From Phormidesmis sp963710175 (lineage in GTDB: Bacteria; Cyanobacteriota; Cyanobacteriia; Phormidesmidales; Phormidesmidaceae): a stretch of DNA of 64,000 bases. The notes below the pieces were generated by a model. The model was not told the DNA's origin, ran no database searches, and saw only the letters and a list, made by a program, of their open reading frames with translations. Of this stretch, positions 52,590-60,892 are shown piece after piece. Location of the stretch: contig CAVPZC010000001.1 of NCBI GenBank assembly GCA_963710175.1, forward strand, positions 434,001 through 498,000. Reading direction: 5' to 3'. The translations under genes were made by a program, and so were the position numbers. Each line of letters begins with the position of its first letter. The first letter of the stretch is position 1.

Positions 52590-53330
52590 ATGGCATCTGG
52601 TTTAGATCCCTCTACGTTAGCGTTGCTCAAGCGCTTTAATAGAGCATTTCCTCAGTTCTATGAGCAGTTTGTAGGCAGCGATATTCAGCTGCAAAATCTG
52701 CGGCTGGCCTACCAGCTGTTTAGAACCAAAAAAGCGGTGATTGAGCTGTCTGCGGAGGGCGATCGCACCGCTCTACACTTTGCCTATCGCAATCAGTCGT
52801 TTTTGCTCAGCGATATATTTGGCGTATTAGCAGCGTACGGTCTGACTATTCACAGCCTCAGCCTGTACGGGCAGATCTACCCGCCTATGCTGGTATTTGC
52901 CAAGCTAGTGGTCTCTAGAGGCGGCAAGGAGCTATCGGCTAAAACCGCTGACAACGTGCGGCGAGCGATGAGAGAAGCCCTGGCTGGCCGCTTTGAAGTC
53001 GAAGATATGCTCAATGTTGAATTTAATCTAGATGCGGGCTTAGAGCAGGTCGAAACCGAGTTTTATGTCGATCCGGTTTTTCATTTGCCCGCACTGCTGA
53101 TTGAAGCGGACAATCAGCCGGGCCTTTTTTACAAGGTAATGTACACGATCTGGCAGGAAGACCTGCTCGTAGTCAACGCCAACCTGCTGGTATGGCGGGG
53201 CCGTACCCGGCTAATTTTGTACTTGCTTGGCCCTAACGAAGGGTTAATTCCAGAGTATTTGGGACAAAAAATTGCCGAAGGCGTCCGCTATCGCCTGCTG
53301 GACCGTCAGGTAAGAAAACAGGTCGTCTAG
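52590..53330 (+). CDS. tandem ACT-domain protein
   Basis: A 246-residue protein with two ACT-type regions resembling the C-terminus of GlnD. The first has TALHFAYRNQSFLLSDIFGVLAAYGLTIHSLSL. The second has LPALLIEADNQPGLFYKVMYTIWQEDLLVVNANLL. ACT domains bind small ligands such as amino acids, and no enzymatic domain is attached here. A regulator of nitrogen or amino-acid metabolism is plausible. Followed 69 bp downstream by the alpha/beta hydrolase gene. Confidence 0.75.
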   Translation: MASGLDPSTLALLKRFNRAFPQFYEQFVGSDIQLQNLRLAYQLFRTKKAVIELSAEGDRTALHFAYRNQSFLLSDIFGVLAAYGLTIHSLSLYGQIYPPMLVFAKLVVSRGGKELSAKTADNVRRAMREALAGRFEVEDMLNVEFNLDAGLEQVETEFYVDPVFHLPALLIEADNQPGLFYKVMYTIWQEDLLVVNANLLVWRGRTRLILYLLGPNEGLIPEYLGQKIAEGVRYRLLDRQVRKQVV

Positions 53331-53399
53331 ATCTGTCGGCGAGCTGCGAGCACTTTATTAGCCATGTTCTGAGTGGCACTTGGCGCTAGCATATTAGGT

Positions 53400-54350
53400 A
53401 TGTCGACTGTCAAGATTGGGGGTGTTCCCCACCGTTACAATTTCACTGAGTTAGCAGGACTTGGGCCAGCAGGACTTGAGCCAGAACACGCCCAGCCGCT
53501 GGTGTTTATCCATGGCTGGCTGCTGAGCCGCGCCTATTGGCAGCCGCTGGTCGCCCGGCTCTCCGCTCACTACCGCTGCTTGACCTACGATCTGCGGGGC
53601 TTTGGTGAGTCTCAGGGGCCTGAGCTGAACAGTAGGGCGCAGCTGCAAAAAGCACTTCACCGCCACCTTGACGTTCCTACCGGGTATTCCTGGACACCAG
53701 ATACGACTGGCCTACCTTCTGTTTATAGTTTGGCCGCCTATGCTCAAGATTTGGGCGACCTGCTGGATTACTTAGGACTTGATCGGGTGTGGCTGCTGGG
53801 CCATTCCCTGGGCGGCAGTATTGCGCTATGGGCAGCTTACTTACTGCCTGAGCGGGTGAGCGGAGTGGTTTGTATCAATGCGGGGGGCGGCGTTTACATT
53901 CCTAAGGAATTTGAAAAATTTCGCACCGCGGGCCAGCAGATGGTGAAGTACAGACCCACCTGGCTACAGAGCGTGCCGCTATTGCCCAGGCTGTTTTCGC
54001 GGCTGATGGTGCACCGGCCTTTGGATACCTGCTGGGGGCAGCAGCGCCTGCAAGATTTTGTGCGAGCTGACCGGCAGGCGGCGGCGGGTGCTTTGCTAGA
54101 GTCTACAACCTGTGAGGCTGTGCATCAGCTGCCCCAGCTAATCGCTCAGCTCAAGCAGCCTGTCCATTTCATTACGGCTAGTGAGGATCAAATTATGCTG
54201 CCTCGCTACGTACATTACCTGGCCAGCTTTCACTCGCACTTTCAGGGAGGAACGTCTGTGAGTGAGCTGGCAGACTGTGGTCATATGGCGATGGTGGAGC
54301 AGCCGGGCGCGGTTGCCGATGTCGTGAGATCTGTTTTGGCAAATGAGTGA
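53400..54350 (+). CDS. alpha/beta hydrolase
   Basis: A 316-residue protein from the ATG at 53400; a GTG at 53373 extends it by nine residues. LVFIHGWLLSRAYWQPLVARL provides the oxyanion hole, the nucleophile is in LLGHSLGGSIALWAAY, Asp is in TASEDQIMLP and His in LADCGHMAMVEQPG. Similar to non-heme haloperoxidase or MhpC-type hydrolases. Substrate unknown. It converges with tsaD, leaving 11 bp. Confidence 0.85.
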   Translation: MSTVKIGGVPHRYNFTELAGLGPAGLEPEHAQPLVFIHGWLLSRAYWQPLVARLSAHYRCLTYDLRGFGESQGPELNSRAQLQKALHRHLDVPTGYSWTPDTTGLPSVYSLAAYAQDLGDLLDYLGLDRVWLLGHSLGGSIALWAAYLLPERVSGVVCINAGGGVYIPKEFEKFRTAGQQMVKYRPTWLQSVPLLPRLFSRLMVHRPLDTCWGQQRLQDFVRADRQAAAGALLESTTCEAVHQLPQLIAQLKQPVHFITASEDQIMLPRYVHYLASFHSHFQGGTSVSELADCGHMAMVEQPGAVADVVRSVLANE

Positions 54351-54361
54351 GATCAGGGCCG

Positions 54362-55417
54362 CTAGACCTCATAGAGCTGAGCAATGTCAGTGATAGAGAG
54401 CTTGGATTGGCCGCCGAGGGTGAGAGGCGATCGCTTTCCTTGATCAAAATGCTCGACCGCTGCGCAGGCAATCATCGCGGCATTGTCGGTACAGTATTTG
54501 AGCGGGGGAAACAGTACTTTTAGATGACGATTAGCCGCTGCTGCCTGTAGCTCTCGGCGCAAACCGCTGTTGGCTGCGACCCCGCCGCCCACAACGATAG
54601 TAGAGAGGCTGTGATCCTGAGCGCAGGCGATCGCTCTTTTCACCAGCGCTCGCACGACAGTCGCCTGAAAGCTAGCGGCAATATCAGCCACCGGCAGCTC
54701 GCCCTCGTTCTCATCCTCTTCAGCTTTCAGCTTTTCAGTCAGTCGCAGCACCGCTGTTTTGAGTCCGCTGAAGCTAGCGTCATAGGGATGGAAGCCGCCG
54801 CCTGGCAGAGAGATCTTTCCTTCGGGCAGAGCAAACGCCTTGGGATTACCAGTTTGCGCCAGGCGATCAATCGCTGGGCCGCCTGGGTAGCCCAAATTTA
54901 GCAGCCGGGCCACTTTATCAAAGGCTTCGCCCGCCGCATCGTCACGAGTCTTGCCCAAAATCACGTAGTCTCCAGCGCTGCGCACGTGTACAAAGCTGGT
55001 GTGTCCGCCAGAGACCAGCAGGCACAAAAACGGTGGCCGTAAAGTCGCATCGCTCAAATACGAGGCGTAAATGTGGCCTTCTAGATGGTGAATGCCGAGG
55101 AAGGGCTTGCTGTGTACCATCGCCAGGGTTTTCGCAGCGGTGATGCCGACTATGAGTGCGCCGACTAGACCGGGGGCGCAGGTGGTGGCTACCGCGTCAA
55201 TATCAGACCAGGTGAGATTGGCTTCGGTGAGAGTTTGGGTGATCGCTACCCCAATTGCGCTCACATGCTCTCTAGAGGCGACCTCCGGCACCACCCCGCC
55301 GTAGCGCTGATGCACTTTAATTTGAGAGGCCACAACACTGCTCAGCACCCGCCGCCCGGCAACAATGGCAACAGCCGTTTCGTCGCAGCTAGTCTCTATG
55401 GCTAAAACAGTACTCAT
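54362..55417 (-). CDS. tsaD: tRNA N6-adenosine threonylcarbamoyltransferase
   Basis: Transfers the threonylcarbamoyl group to A37 of ANN-decoding tRNAs, with TsaB and TsaE. ASKHA-fold protein of 351 residues: LAIETSCDETAVAIV at the start, the iron/zinc ligands in HLEGHIYAS, the phosphate loop LLVSGGHTSFVHV, and the C-terminal VVGGGVAANSGLRREL. Divergent from psaF, the arrangement seen next to psaF in many cyanobacteria. Confidence 0.97.
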   Translation of the reverse strand: MSTVLAIETSCDETAVAIVAGRRVLSSVVASQIKVHQRYGGVVPEVASREHVSAIGVAITQTLTEANLTWSDIDAVATTCAPGLVGALIVGITAAKTLAMVHSKPFLGIHHLEGHIYASYLSDATLRPPFLCLLVSGGHTSFVHVRSAGDYVILGKTRDDAAGEAFDKVARLLNLGYPGGPAIDRLAQTGNPKAFALPEGKISLPGGGFHPYDASFSGLKTAVLRLTEKLKAEEDENEGELPVADIAASFQATVVRALVKRAIACAQDHSLSTIVVGGGVAANSGLRRELQAAAANRHLKVLFPPLKYCTDNAAMIACAAVEHFDQGKRSPLTLGGQSKLSITDIAQLYEV

Positions 55418-55659
55418 TGGCTTGGCTCTCTAGACAGATTTGCAGCAAAGGATAAGTTTACTTTTTTAGGTATTTTTTTGGCTGGTGCGGGTAAGTATGT
55501 CGGGATGTAAAGCCTTGGCATCGCTTTCTTTACGGGATTTCCGACTGAGGAGTATGATTACCTAAAAGCTGGGCTGAGCTTGTAGGTCTTCGTTCACAAG
55601 GCTTAATCAAAATATAAGTTAGCCCACGTCTTTTTAATCAAATGAGAGGAAACCAATTT

Positions 55660-56160
55660 ATGAGACGATTGTTTGCTCTGGCTTTAGTTCTTTGCCTTTC
55701 CTTGGGGTTTGCCTCTCCGGCTACCGCTGGCATCGCAGGTGACGACGTGTCAGGTCTAGTACCTTGTAGTGAGTCAGCCGCTTTTCAAACGCGCGCCGCT
55801 GCTGCGGCAACTGACTCCGCTAAGGCTCGCTTCGAGTTCTATGCCAACACTAGCCTTCTGTGTGGCCCCGAAGGACTTCCCCATCTTGTTGTAGACGGCG
55901 ATCTTGCCCACGCTGGCGAGTTTTTAGTTCCCAGCGTATTATTCCTGCTGATTGCTGGATGGATTGGCTGGGCCGGTCGTTCTTATGTGATTGCCGTCCG
56001 TGAGACGAAGTCTCCTGAAGAGAAAGAGGTCATCATTGATGTGCCGCTAGCTATTAAATGCTCGCTAACCGCACTGACCTGGCCTCTACTGGCTTTTAAA
56101 GAGATTACGACGGGTGAGATGTTTGCCAAGCGAGAAGAGATTACGGTCTCTCCTCGCTAG
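55660..56160 (+). CDS. psaF: photosystem I reaction centre subunit III
   Basis: PSI subunit on the lumenal side, involved in docking electron donors and binding antenna chlorophyll. The ATG at 55660 (MRRLFALALVLCL) follows GAGAGGA; an in-frame ATG 18 bp upstream is also possible. Signal peptide ends ATAGIAGDD. Mature region has SESAAFQTRA, YANTSLLCGPEGLPHLVVDGDLAHAGEFLVPS, WIGWAGRSYVIAV and PLAIKCSLTALTWPLLAFKEI. Followed by psaJ (165 bp) and psaL. Confidence 0.98.
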   Translation: MRRLFALALVLCLSLGFASPATAGIAGDDVSGLVPCSESAAFQTRAAAAATDSAKARFEFYANTSLLCGPEGLPHLVVDGDLAHAGEFLVPSVLFLLIAGWIGWAGRSYVIAVRETKSPEEKEVIIDVPLAIKCSLTALTWPLLAFKEITTGEMFAKREEITVSPR

Positions 56161-56325
56161 CTGTCTTAGCTGATTTTAGTCTGGGCTACTTTTGATCTAG
56201 CCGTCTGTTTTTGATCGGCTGCTTTTTAGCAGTGGAACAAAAGATGAAGTGTATGGATACAGTACACAGAGGCCAGCTAATAAAGTAGCCAACTTGTTGT
56301 CTATTGCTCCGCAGGAGGAGTTCTT

Positions 56326-56454
56326 ATGAGCAGTAATTTCTTGAAGTATCTTTCAACAGCGCCAGTGCTAGCTACCATTGTGACGATTGTTGCTTCAGGC
56401 ATCATTATTGAGATCAATCGGTTTTTCCCTGACATGCTGCTGTATCCGCAGTAG
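56326..56454 (+). CDS. psaJ: photosystem I reaction centre subunit IX
   Basis: A 42-residue single-span protein. The sequence MSSNFLKYLSTAPVLATI is followed by VTIVASGIIIEINRFFPDML and a YPQ end: the PsaJ pattern (KYLSTAPV, then EINRFFPD). GGAGGAG ends 6 bp before the ATG. PsaJ stabilises PsaF in the complex. It lies between psaF and psaL on the same strand. Confidence 0.97.
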   Translation: MSSNFLKYLSTAPVLATIVTIVASGIIIEINRFFPDMLLYPQ

Positions 56455-56540
56455 CTGCTATACCCGCAGTGGAGAGCGCTAGCGGGTGACTAACCCTTTT
56501 GTAGCGTGTTGAGTAAGTTTGGAGAACTCATAACAAAGAT

Positions 56541-57032
56541 ATGCCGACATCATCACAGTTTATTAAACCCTGGTCTGGCGATCCGCAGATCGGCAACCTG
56601 GAGACTCCGTTAAATTCATCGGGTCTGTCAGAAGCATTCATTAGCAACCTGCCTGCCTATCGTGAGGGGCTGTCTCCTCAGCGTCGCGGTCTAGAAGTGG
56701 GGATGGCTCATGGCTATTTGCTATACGGTCCATTTTTCTTACTTGGGCCACTGAGAGATACTGACGTACCTGCGATCGCTGGCTTGCTAGCCTCGGTTGG
56801 CCTGGTGATCATTTTGACCGTTTGCCTCTCGCTCTATAGCGGTGCCAACGTCAGCTCAGCCATCTCTCGTAACACTCTGCCCTATAAGCCGCCCGAAGGC
56901 CTGAGCACCGATGAGGGCTGGAGTGAGTTTGCTGGCAGCTTCTTGATTGGCGGTATTGGCGGAGCGGCCTTTGCCTACTTGCTATCGGCGAACTTGCCGC
57001 TGATCTCTGGACTAATGGCAGGCGCTCAGTAG
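56541..57032 (+). CDS. psaL: photosystem I reaction centre subunit XI
   Basis: PsaL (163 residues) is the subunit at the interface between PSI monomers. Conserved blocks: NLETPLNSSGLSEAFISNLPAYREGLSPQRRGLEVGMAHGYLLYGPFFLLGPLRDT and three membrane spans. No psaI is adjacent. The gene is last in psaF-psaJ-psaL, an order reported for tetramer-forming strains; many trimer-forming strains have psaL with psaI elsewhere. Strong terminator 61 bp after the stop. Confidence 0.97.
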   Translation: MPTSSQFIKPWSGDPQIGNLETPLNSSGLSEAFISNLPAYREGLSPQRRGLEVGMAHGYLLYGPFFLLGPLRDTDVPAIAGLLASVGLVIILTVCLSLYSGANVSSAISRNTLPYKPPEGLSTDEGWSEFAGSFLIGGIGGAAFAYLLSANLPLISGLMAGAQ

Positions 57033-57093
57033 CATTTGACTGTCTAGTAAATGATCTAGATGGGCATGGTCTACTGACTGAATTGCAATAAAG

Positions 57094-57133
57094 AATCCCC
57101 TGTTTAGTCATCTGGCTTGCAGGGGATTTTTTT
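57094..57133 (+). terminator. intrinsic terminator after psaL
   Basis: AATCCCCTG pairs perfectly with CAGGGGATT over a 17-base loop, and the 3' arm runs into seven T residues. It terminates the psaF-psaJ-psaL group. Confidence 0.9.
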
Positions 57134-57265
57134 GGGGGTGGGCGTCAGGCAATTTGTCTTTAGATTCCAGATTAGCGAAAGATGACTGTAAAGCTACAGC
57201 TCTTCTATAAATATCACTCTAAAATAGTCATGTTTTAACTGTGGCTTAGCGTCAGGCGACTTTTC

Positions 57266-58363
57266 ATGGATATTGGTGTTCCCAAAGAGATAAAGGATCA
57301 GGAGTTTCGGGTGGGGCTGAGTCCTGCGAGTGTGAAGGAACTGTGCGATCGCAATCATCGGGTAGTGGTAGAAACCCAGGCAGGCATTGGATCTGGATTT
57401 AGCGATGAGGACTATGTGAAATCGGGCGCTGAGATCGCGCCTGATGCGGCGACGGCCTGGGCACAGGCGATGGTGGTGAAGGTGAAGGAGCCGCTGAGCG
57501 CAGAATACGGCTATATGCGTTCAGAGCAGCTGTTGTTTACTTATCTGCATTTGGCTGCTGGGAGAGAACTCACTGAGAAACTGATGGCTAGCGGGGTGAG
57601 TGCGATCGCCTATGAAAGCGTGGAACACAATGGCACTTTGCCGCTGCTGATGCCTATGAGCGTGATCGCCGGGCGGCTGTCGGTGCAGTTTGGGGCGCGT
57701 TTTTTAGAAAAGCAGCAGGGCGGGCGCGGTGTGCTGCTAGGAGGTGTACCGGGAGTAGCGGCGGGTAGCGTCGCTATTTTAGGCGGTGGCGTGGTCGGTA
57801 CTGAAGCCGCGAAAATGGCGGTCGGGCTAGGCGCGCAAGTCACTATTATTGATATCAGTATAGAGAGACTGGCTTATTTAGAAACGCTCTTTGGCTCTAG
57901 AGTAAATCTGCTGTATAGCAATAGTGCCAACATTGCGGCTGCCGTTACCGCCGCTGACCTGGTGATTGGGGCGGTGCTGGTACCGGGTCGCAAAGCACCA
58001 ATCCTAGTAACTCGTAAGATAGTCGCTCAGATGCGGGCAGGGTCGGTAATTGTAGATGTGGCCGTCGATCAGGGAGGCTGCATTGAAACGCTGCGGGTGA
58101 CCTCTCACAGTGAGCCGGTGTATACAGAGTCTGGTGTGGTTCACTACGGGGTGCCCAATATGCCTGGCGCAGTGCCCTGGACGGCGACTCAGGCGCTGAA
58201 CAACAGCACCTTGCCCTATGTTTTGCAGCTGGCTGAAGGCGGCTTGACTGCGCTTAAGAGCGGCTCTGCCATCGGCAAAGGCTTAGCCACTGGTCTCAAT
58301 GTGCACAATCATCAGCTGGTACATCCGGCTGTGCAGAGGGTCTTCCCTGATCTGGCGGCTTAG
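57266..58363 (+). CDS. ald: alanine dehydrogenase
   Basis: NAD-dependent interconversion of alanine with pyruvate and ammonia. MDIGVPKEIKDQEFRVGLSPASVKEL is the standard start. Substrate-binding Lys in VKVKEPL and His in LFTYLHLA. The NAD-binding AILGGGVVGTEAAKMAVGLGAQVTIIDI follows. C-terminal VPNMPGAVPWTATQALNNSTLPYV is diagnostic. 365 residues, normal. Confidence 0.97.
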   Translation: MDIGVPKEIKDQEFRVGLSPASVKELCDRNHRVVVETQAGIGSGFSDEDYVKSGAEIAPDAATAWAQAMVVKVKEPLSAEYGYMRSEQLLFTYLHLAAGRELTEKLMASGVSAIAYESVEHNGTLPLLMPMSVIAGRLSVQFGARFLEKQQGGRGVLLGGVPGVAAGSVAILGGGVVGTEAAKMAVGLGAQVTIIDISIERLAYLETLFGSRVNLLYSNSANIAAAVTAADLVIGAVLVPGRKAPILVTRKIVAQMRAGSVIVDVAVDQGGCIETLRVTSHSEPVYTESGVVHYGVPNMPGAVPWTATQALNNSTLPYVLQLAEGGLTALKSGSAIGKGLATGLNVHNHQLVHPAVQRVFPDLAA

Positions 58364-58397
58364 TCTGCGACCTATTAGACTGACTGCGCTGCCCAGG

Positions 58398-58637
58398 CTA
58401 AAACACTTTTTCTCCACCGACTTCGATGGCCTCTAGCTTGTCTAGACGGATGAGGGTGCCGTCTTCTAGCTTGCAGTAGTCTGCGCCATCTTTGGCATAG
58501 ACATCGACGATTTTGCTCTCTACTTCTACTTTGTCACTGGCTTCGTTGCGGTAGGCGATTTGGCTGGTGCGGTGGAGGGTGGCGATCGCCTCTAATTCGT
58601 CATACAGCTCGCAGCTCACAGGGGTATAGTCGCTCAT
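58398..58637 (-). CDS. Rof-like (Rho-binding antiterminator-like) protein
   Basis: A 79-residue protein from the ATG at 58637; the frame runs 45 bp further upstream. YTPVSCELYDELEAIATLHRTSQIAYRN aligns with Rof (YxPIxCxxYDxLExAC), and GTLIRLDKLEAIEV fits its last beta strand. Rof binds and inhibits Rho in Proteobacteria. Cyanobacteria generally lack Rho, so a different partner must be assumed, or this is an independent Sm-like fold family. Same strand as DUF3370, 71 bp apart. Confidence 0.65.
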   Translation of the reverse strand: MSDYTPVSCELYDELEAIATLHRTSQIAYRNEASDKVEVESKIVDVYAKDGADYCKLEDGTLIRLDKLEAIEVGGEKVF

Positions 58638-58708
58638 AGTTGACCCACACATATAGTTCTGATGCAGGCTATCACAGGCCATTTAGGGCTGAACTCTGTC
58701 TCTGGTCG

Positions 58709-60196
58709 CTATTCTGCTGTGCTAACGGTGAGCACCTGAGGCGGTGTGGCATCGGGCGGGTAGAGAAACTGAAAGTTGACGTCGCGCTGTTCACCGGGGG
58801 CAAGCGTGACCTCTATGAGCGGCTGACCTTGCTGACCCTGGCTTTGCTCCAGATACGTATAGTAAGCGCGAGATCTGCCGTCGTCGTCTCTATAGATAAA
58901 CAGCGCCGTTCCTCGAAAGAAAATGCGAGCGGCTGGCGAAGTGTAGAACTGAAGCGCGTCGCTCAGGTCATCGTTTTGCAGAGGCGTTTGCACAGAAAGC
59001 GACACCGTTTGCGGCACGTCCGTGTCGTTAGTTAATGGTAAGTCTAAGTTATATTCAACGCCGTAGTTACCGTTGGCGCGATAGGCCGTATCGGAGTAGC
59101 GGGCGTCAATCGGCGCGCTTTGAATTTGGCCAGTGCCAAACGTGTTGCGCTCTAGCGTGCTGAGCCCGTAGGAAAACTGCTCGCCGGGCTTGGGAATCGC
59201 CAGCTGATCGCTCCGACCATCAGTTAGCGTCGCTCTCCACTGTGAGCCCCGAGCGACACCTGAAACGCGGCCATAGCGAAAAGGATTGGCGCGGCTGCCG
59301 GGCTGGCTAGGCGGCTGATCGCGAGGGGTCGCCAGTCGCCCTCGAAACAAGACCTGCTTCCAATCTTCCAGGCTAGGAACGCGCTCTGTGCCATTAACCT
59401 GAGGAGCGTGCATGGCCAGACTCGCAACATAAACCGGACCGCTGCTGTGCAGTCGCATCAGGGTAGAGCGACCGTTTAGCCGAGGGCCTTCGCCCGATGA
59501 GACTCGAACCGGTGCTGGCAGGATTTCGCTGCCGGGGGGCAAACTACCATCTGTAGCAACGCTCAGGCGACGCAGGGGAATCGGTGCGTTCAGGAGTAGA
59601 TAGCTGCCACCAGCTGACAGGGTGACTTGAGCGGGCAGCGGTGACTGACGGCGATCACGCAGCACATCGTTCATCACCCGGCTACCGGGGCCAGAAAAGT
59701 TGTTGCTATACAGGTTAGAGCTACCAGAGGCGATCTGATTCCAGGGAGATTCCTGGCTAATTTGAGAAGCGCCTTCCCGCACGGAGAGGGTGACCGGGCG
59801 ACTGCCCGGATTGTGAACGATGATGCCTTCATAGACTGTCCGGGTATCGGCATCATCCTGCCCGCGGGCGACGTGATGAGAGAAAATGTCAAAGCGACCG
59901 TTAAAGGCGTAGTCGAGATGGGCCTCGGGCGCACTCTTGCCCCGAGAGGGAAAAGTAGACAGCAAGATACCGTCGGATTCGATAATTTCGGGGCTGTTGC
60001 TATTGAAGACTGGCACGCTGTCCAGGCTACCAGAGAGCGGGCGCACTTCTTGCTCAATAGTGATGACGTTACTCTCGGCCTGGGCAACTAGCAATGCACT
60101 CTCTGTTGGTTTGGCCCACAGTATCGGATCTGCGGTTGAAAGTGGGGTGGTAAGAATGTTAGCCAGTGACAAAAAAGAGAGTAGCGAAAACATCAA
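58709..60196 (-). CDS. DUF3370 family secreted protein
   Basis: A 495-residue exported protein: hydrophobic start (FSLLSFLSLANILTTPLST), then long beta-rich DUF3370 domain with EVRPLSGSLDSVPVFNSNSPEIIESDGILLSTF, DYAFNGRFDIFSHHVARGQD and NPGSRPVTLSVREGASQ. The family is common in cyanobacteria and of unknown function, possibly associated with the cell surface. A palindrome at 60234-60257 lies about 40 bp before the start. Confidence 0.85.
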   Translation of the reverse strand: MMFSLLSFLSLANILTTPLSTADPILWAKPTESALLVAQAESNVITIEQEVRPLSGSLDSVPVFNSNSPEIIESDGILLSTFPSRGKSAPEAHLDYAFNGRFDIFSHHVARGQDDADTRTVYEGIIVHNPGSRPVTLSVREGASQISQESPWNQIASGSSNLYSNNFSGPGSRVMNDVLRDRRQSPLPAQVTLSAGGSYLLLNAPIPLRRLSVATDGSLPPGSEILPAPVRVSSGEGPRLNGRSTLMRLHSSGPVYVASLAMHAPQVNGTERVPSLEDWKQVLFRGRLATPRDQPPSQPGSRANPFRYGRVSGVARGSQWRATLTDGRSDQLAIPKPGEQFSYGLSTLERNTFGTGQIQSAPIDARYSDTAYRANGNYGVEYNLDLPLTNDTDVPQTVSLSVQTPLQNDDLSDALQFYTSPAARIFFRGTALFIYRDDDGRSRAYYTYLEQSQGQQGQPLIEVTLAPGEQRDVNFQFLYPPDATPPQVLTVSTAE

Positions 60197-60233
60197 TTCC
60201 AGAAACCTGTATGAACATACATACCGCTCTGTA

Positions 60234-60257
60234 AGGTGTATAGAAGATCATACACCT
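60234..60257. promoter_or_regulatory. palindrome upstream of the DUF3370 gene
   Basis: Perfect inverted repeat AGGTGTAT - 8 bp - ATACACCT, 38 bp before the DUF3370 start. The 16-bp centre-to-centre spacing suits a dimeric repressor operator, but a leader hairpin is also possible. No second site is seen nearby. Confidence 0.4.
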
Positions 60258-60340
60258 GCTCAAACGGACGGGTAAGACCATATCACTCTGGGTGAACGGC
60301 TCGCAATTGAGGGTGGACAGTTGCCAGCTGATGGGCGCTT

Positions 60341-60799
60341 TTATCGCGCCATGCGATCGCGCTCAATATCGTAAATGGCTTTTTCAACACACCAGAGCTG
60401 GGTTCTACCAGGATTTTTCTGACTGACGCTCAAGACCAGGCGAGCCGATACTTCTGGGCTATGTGTCAGGGCGGCAAGCTTCTTTAGCGCTGAGCTTTCT
60501 ACCGCTCCGTTGCCTTTTTGACGTAGCGGTCTGGCTGGGTAGACAGCAGAAGGCTGAGCCTTGGCCCTTGGCCTCTCAAGCCAGGGTGATTTGGGTTTGA
60601 TGCCTGTTCGGTGCTGGCCAGAAGCTTTTGATCTTGTCTCGATGCTTTCTGTTCGATGCTGATAGTAAGCAGCCGCAGGCTTCACTGTGTTCTTACTCCA
60701 CCCAAACCACAGCAACCCCTTTTCAATAGCCCTATTACGGCTCCAAAAAACTAAGAAAACGACAATCGCAATAAATGCATACATGACCACGTGCCCCAT
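60341..60799 (-). CDS. membrane protein with NPGRT-WC-EKAIYDIERDR domain, paralog of 42387
   Basis: A 152-residue protein with the same plan as the gene at 42387: N-terminal span (VVMYAFIAIVVFLVFW), a longer basic Lys/Arg/Pro/Ser-rich linker (about 75 residues), and a C-terminal domain KKLAALTHSPEVSARLVLSV followed by NPGRTQLWCVEKAIYDIERDR. The C-terminal 20 residues are nearly identical between the two proteins, while the linkers are unrelated. Function unknown. Confidence 0.75.
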   Translation of the reverse strand: MGHVVMYAFIAIVVFLVFWSRNRAIEKGLLWFGWSKNTVKPAAAYYQHRTESIETRSKASGQHRTGIKPKSPWLERPRAKAQPSAVYPARPLRQKGNGAVESSALKKLAALTHSPEVSARLVLSVSQKNPGRTQLWCVEKAIYDIERDRMAR

Positions 60800-60892
60800 C
60801 GCATCTGCCTATTTTGGCTCACCGCGAAAGCTGTCAGATTCGTATATTTGCGAGCTTTGCAGCTCATGAGGTAACGAGGAGACGCATTCTGG

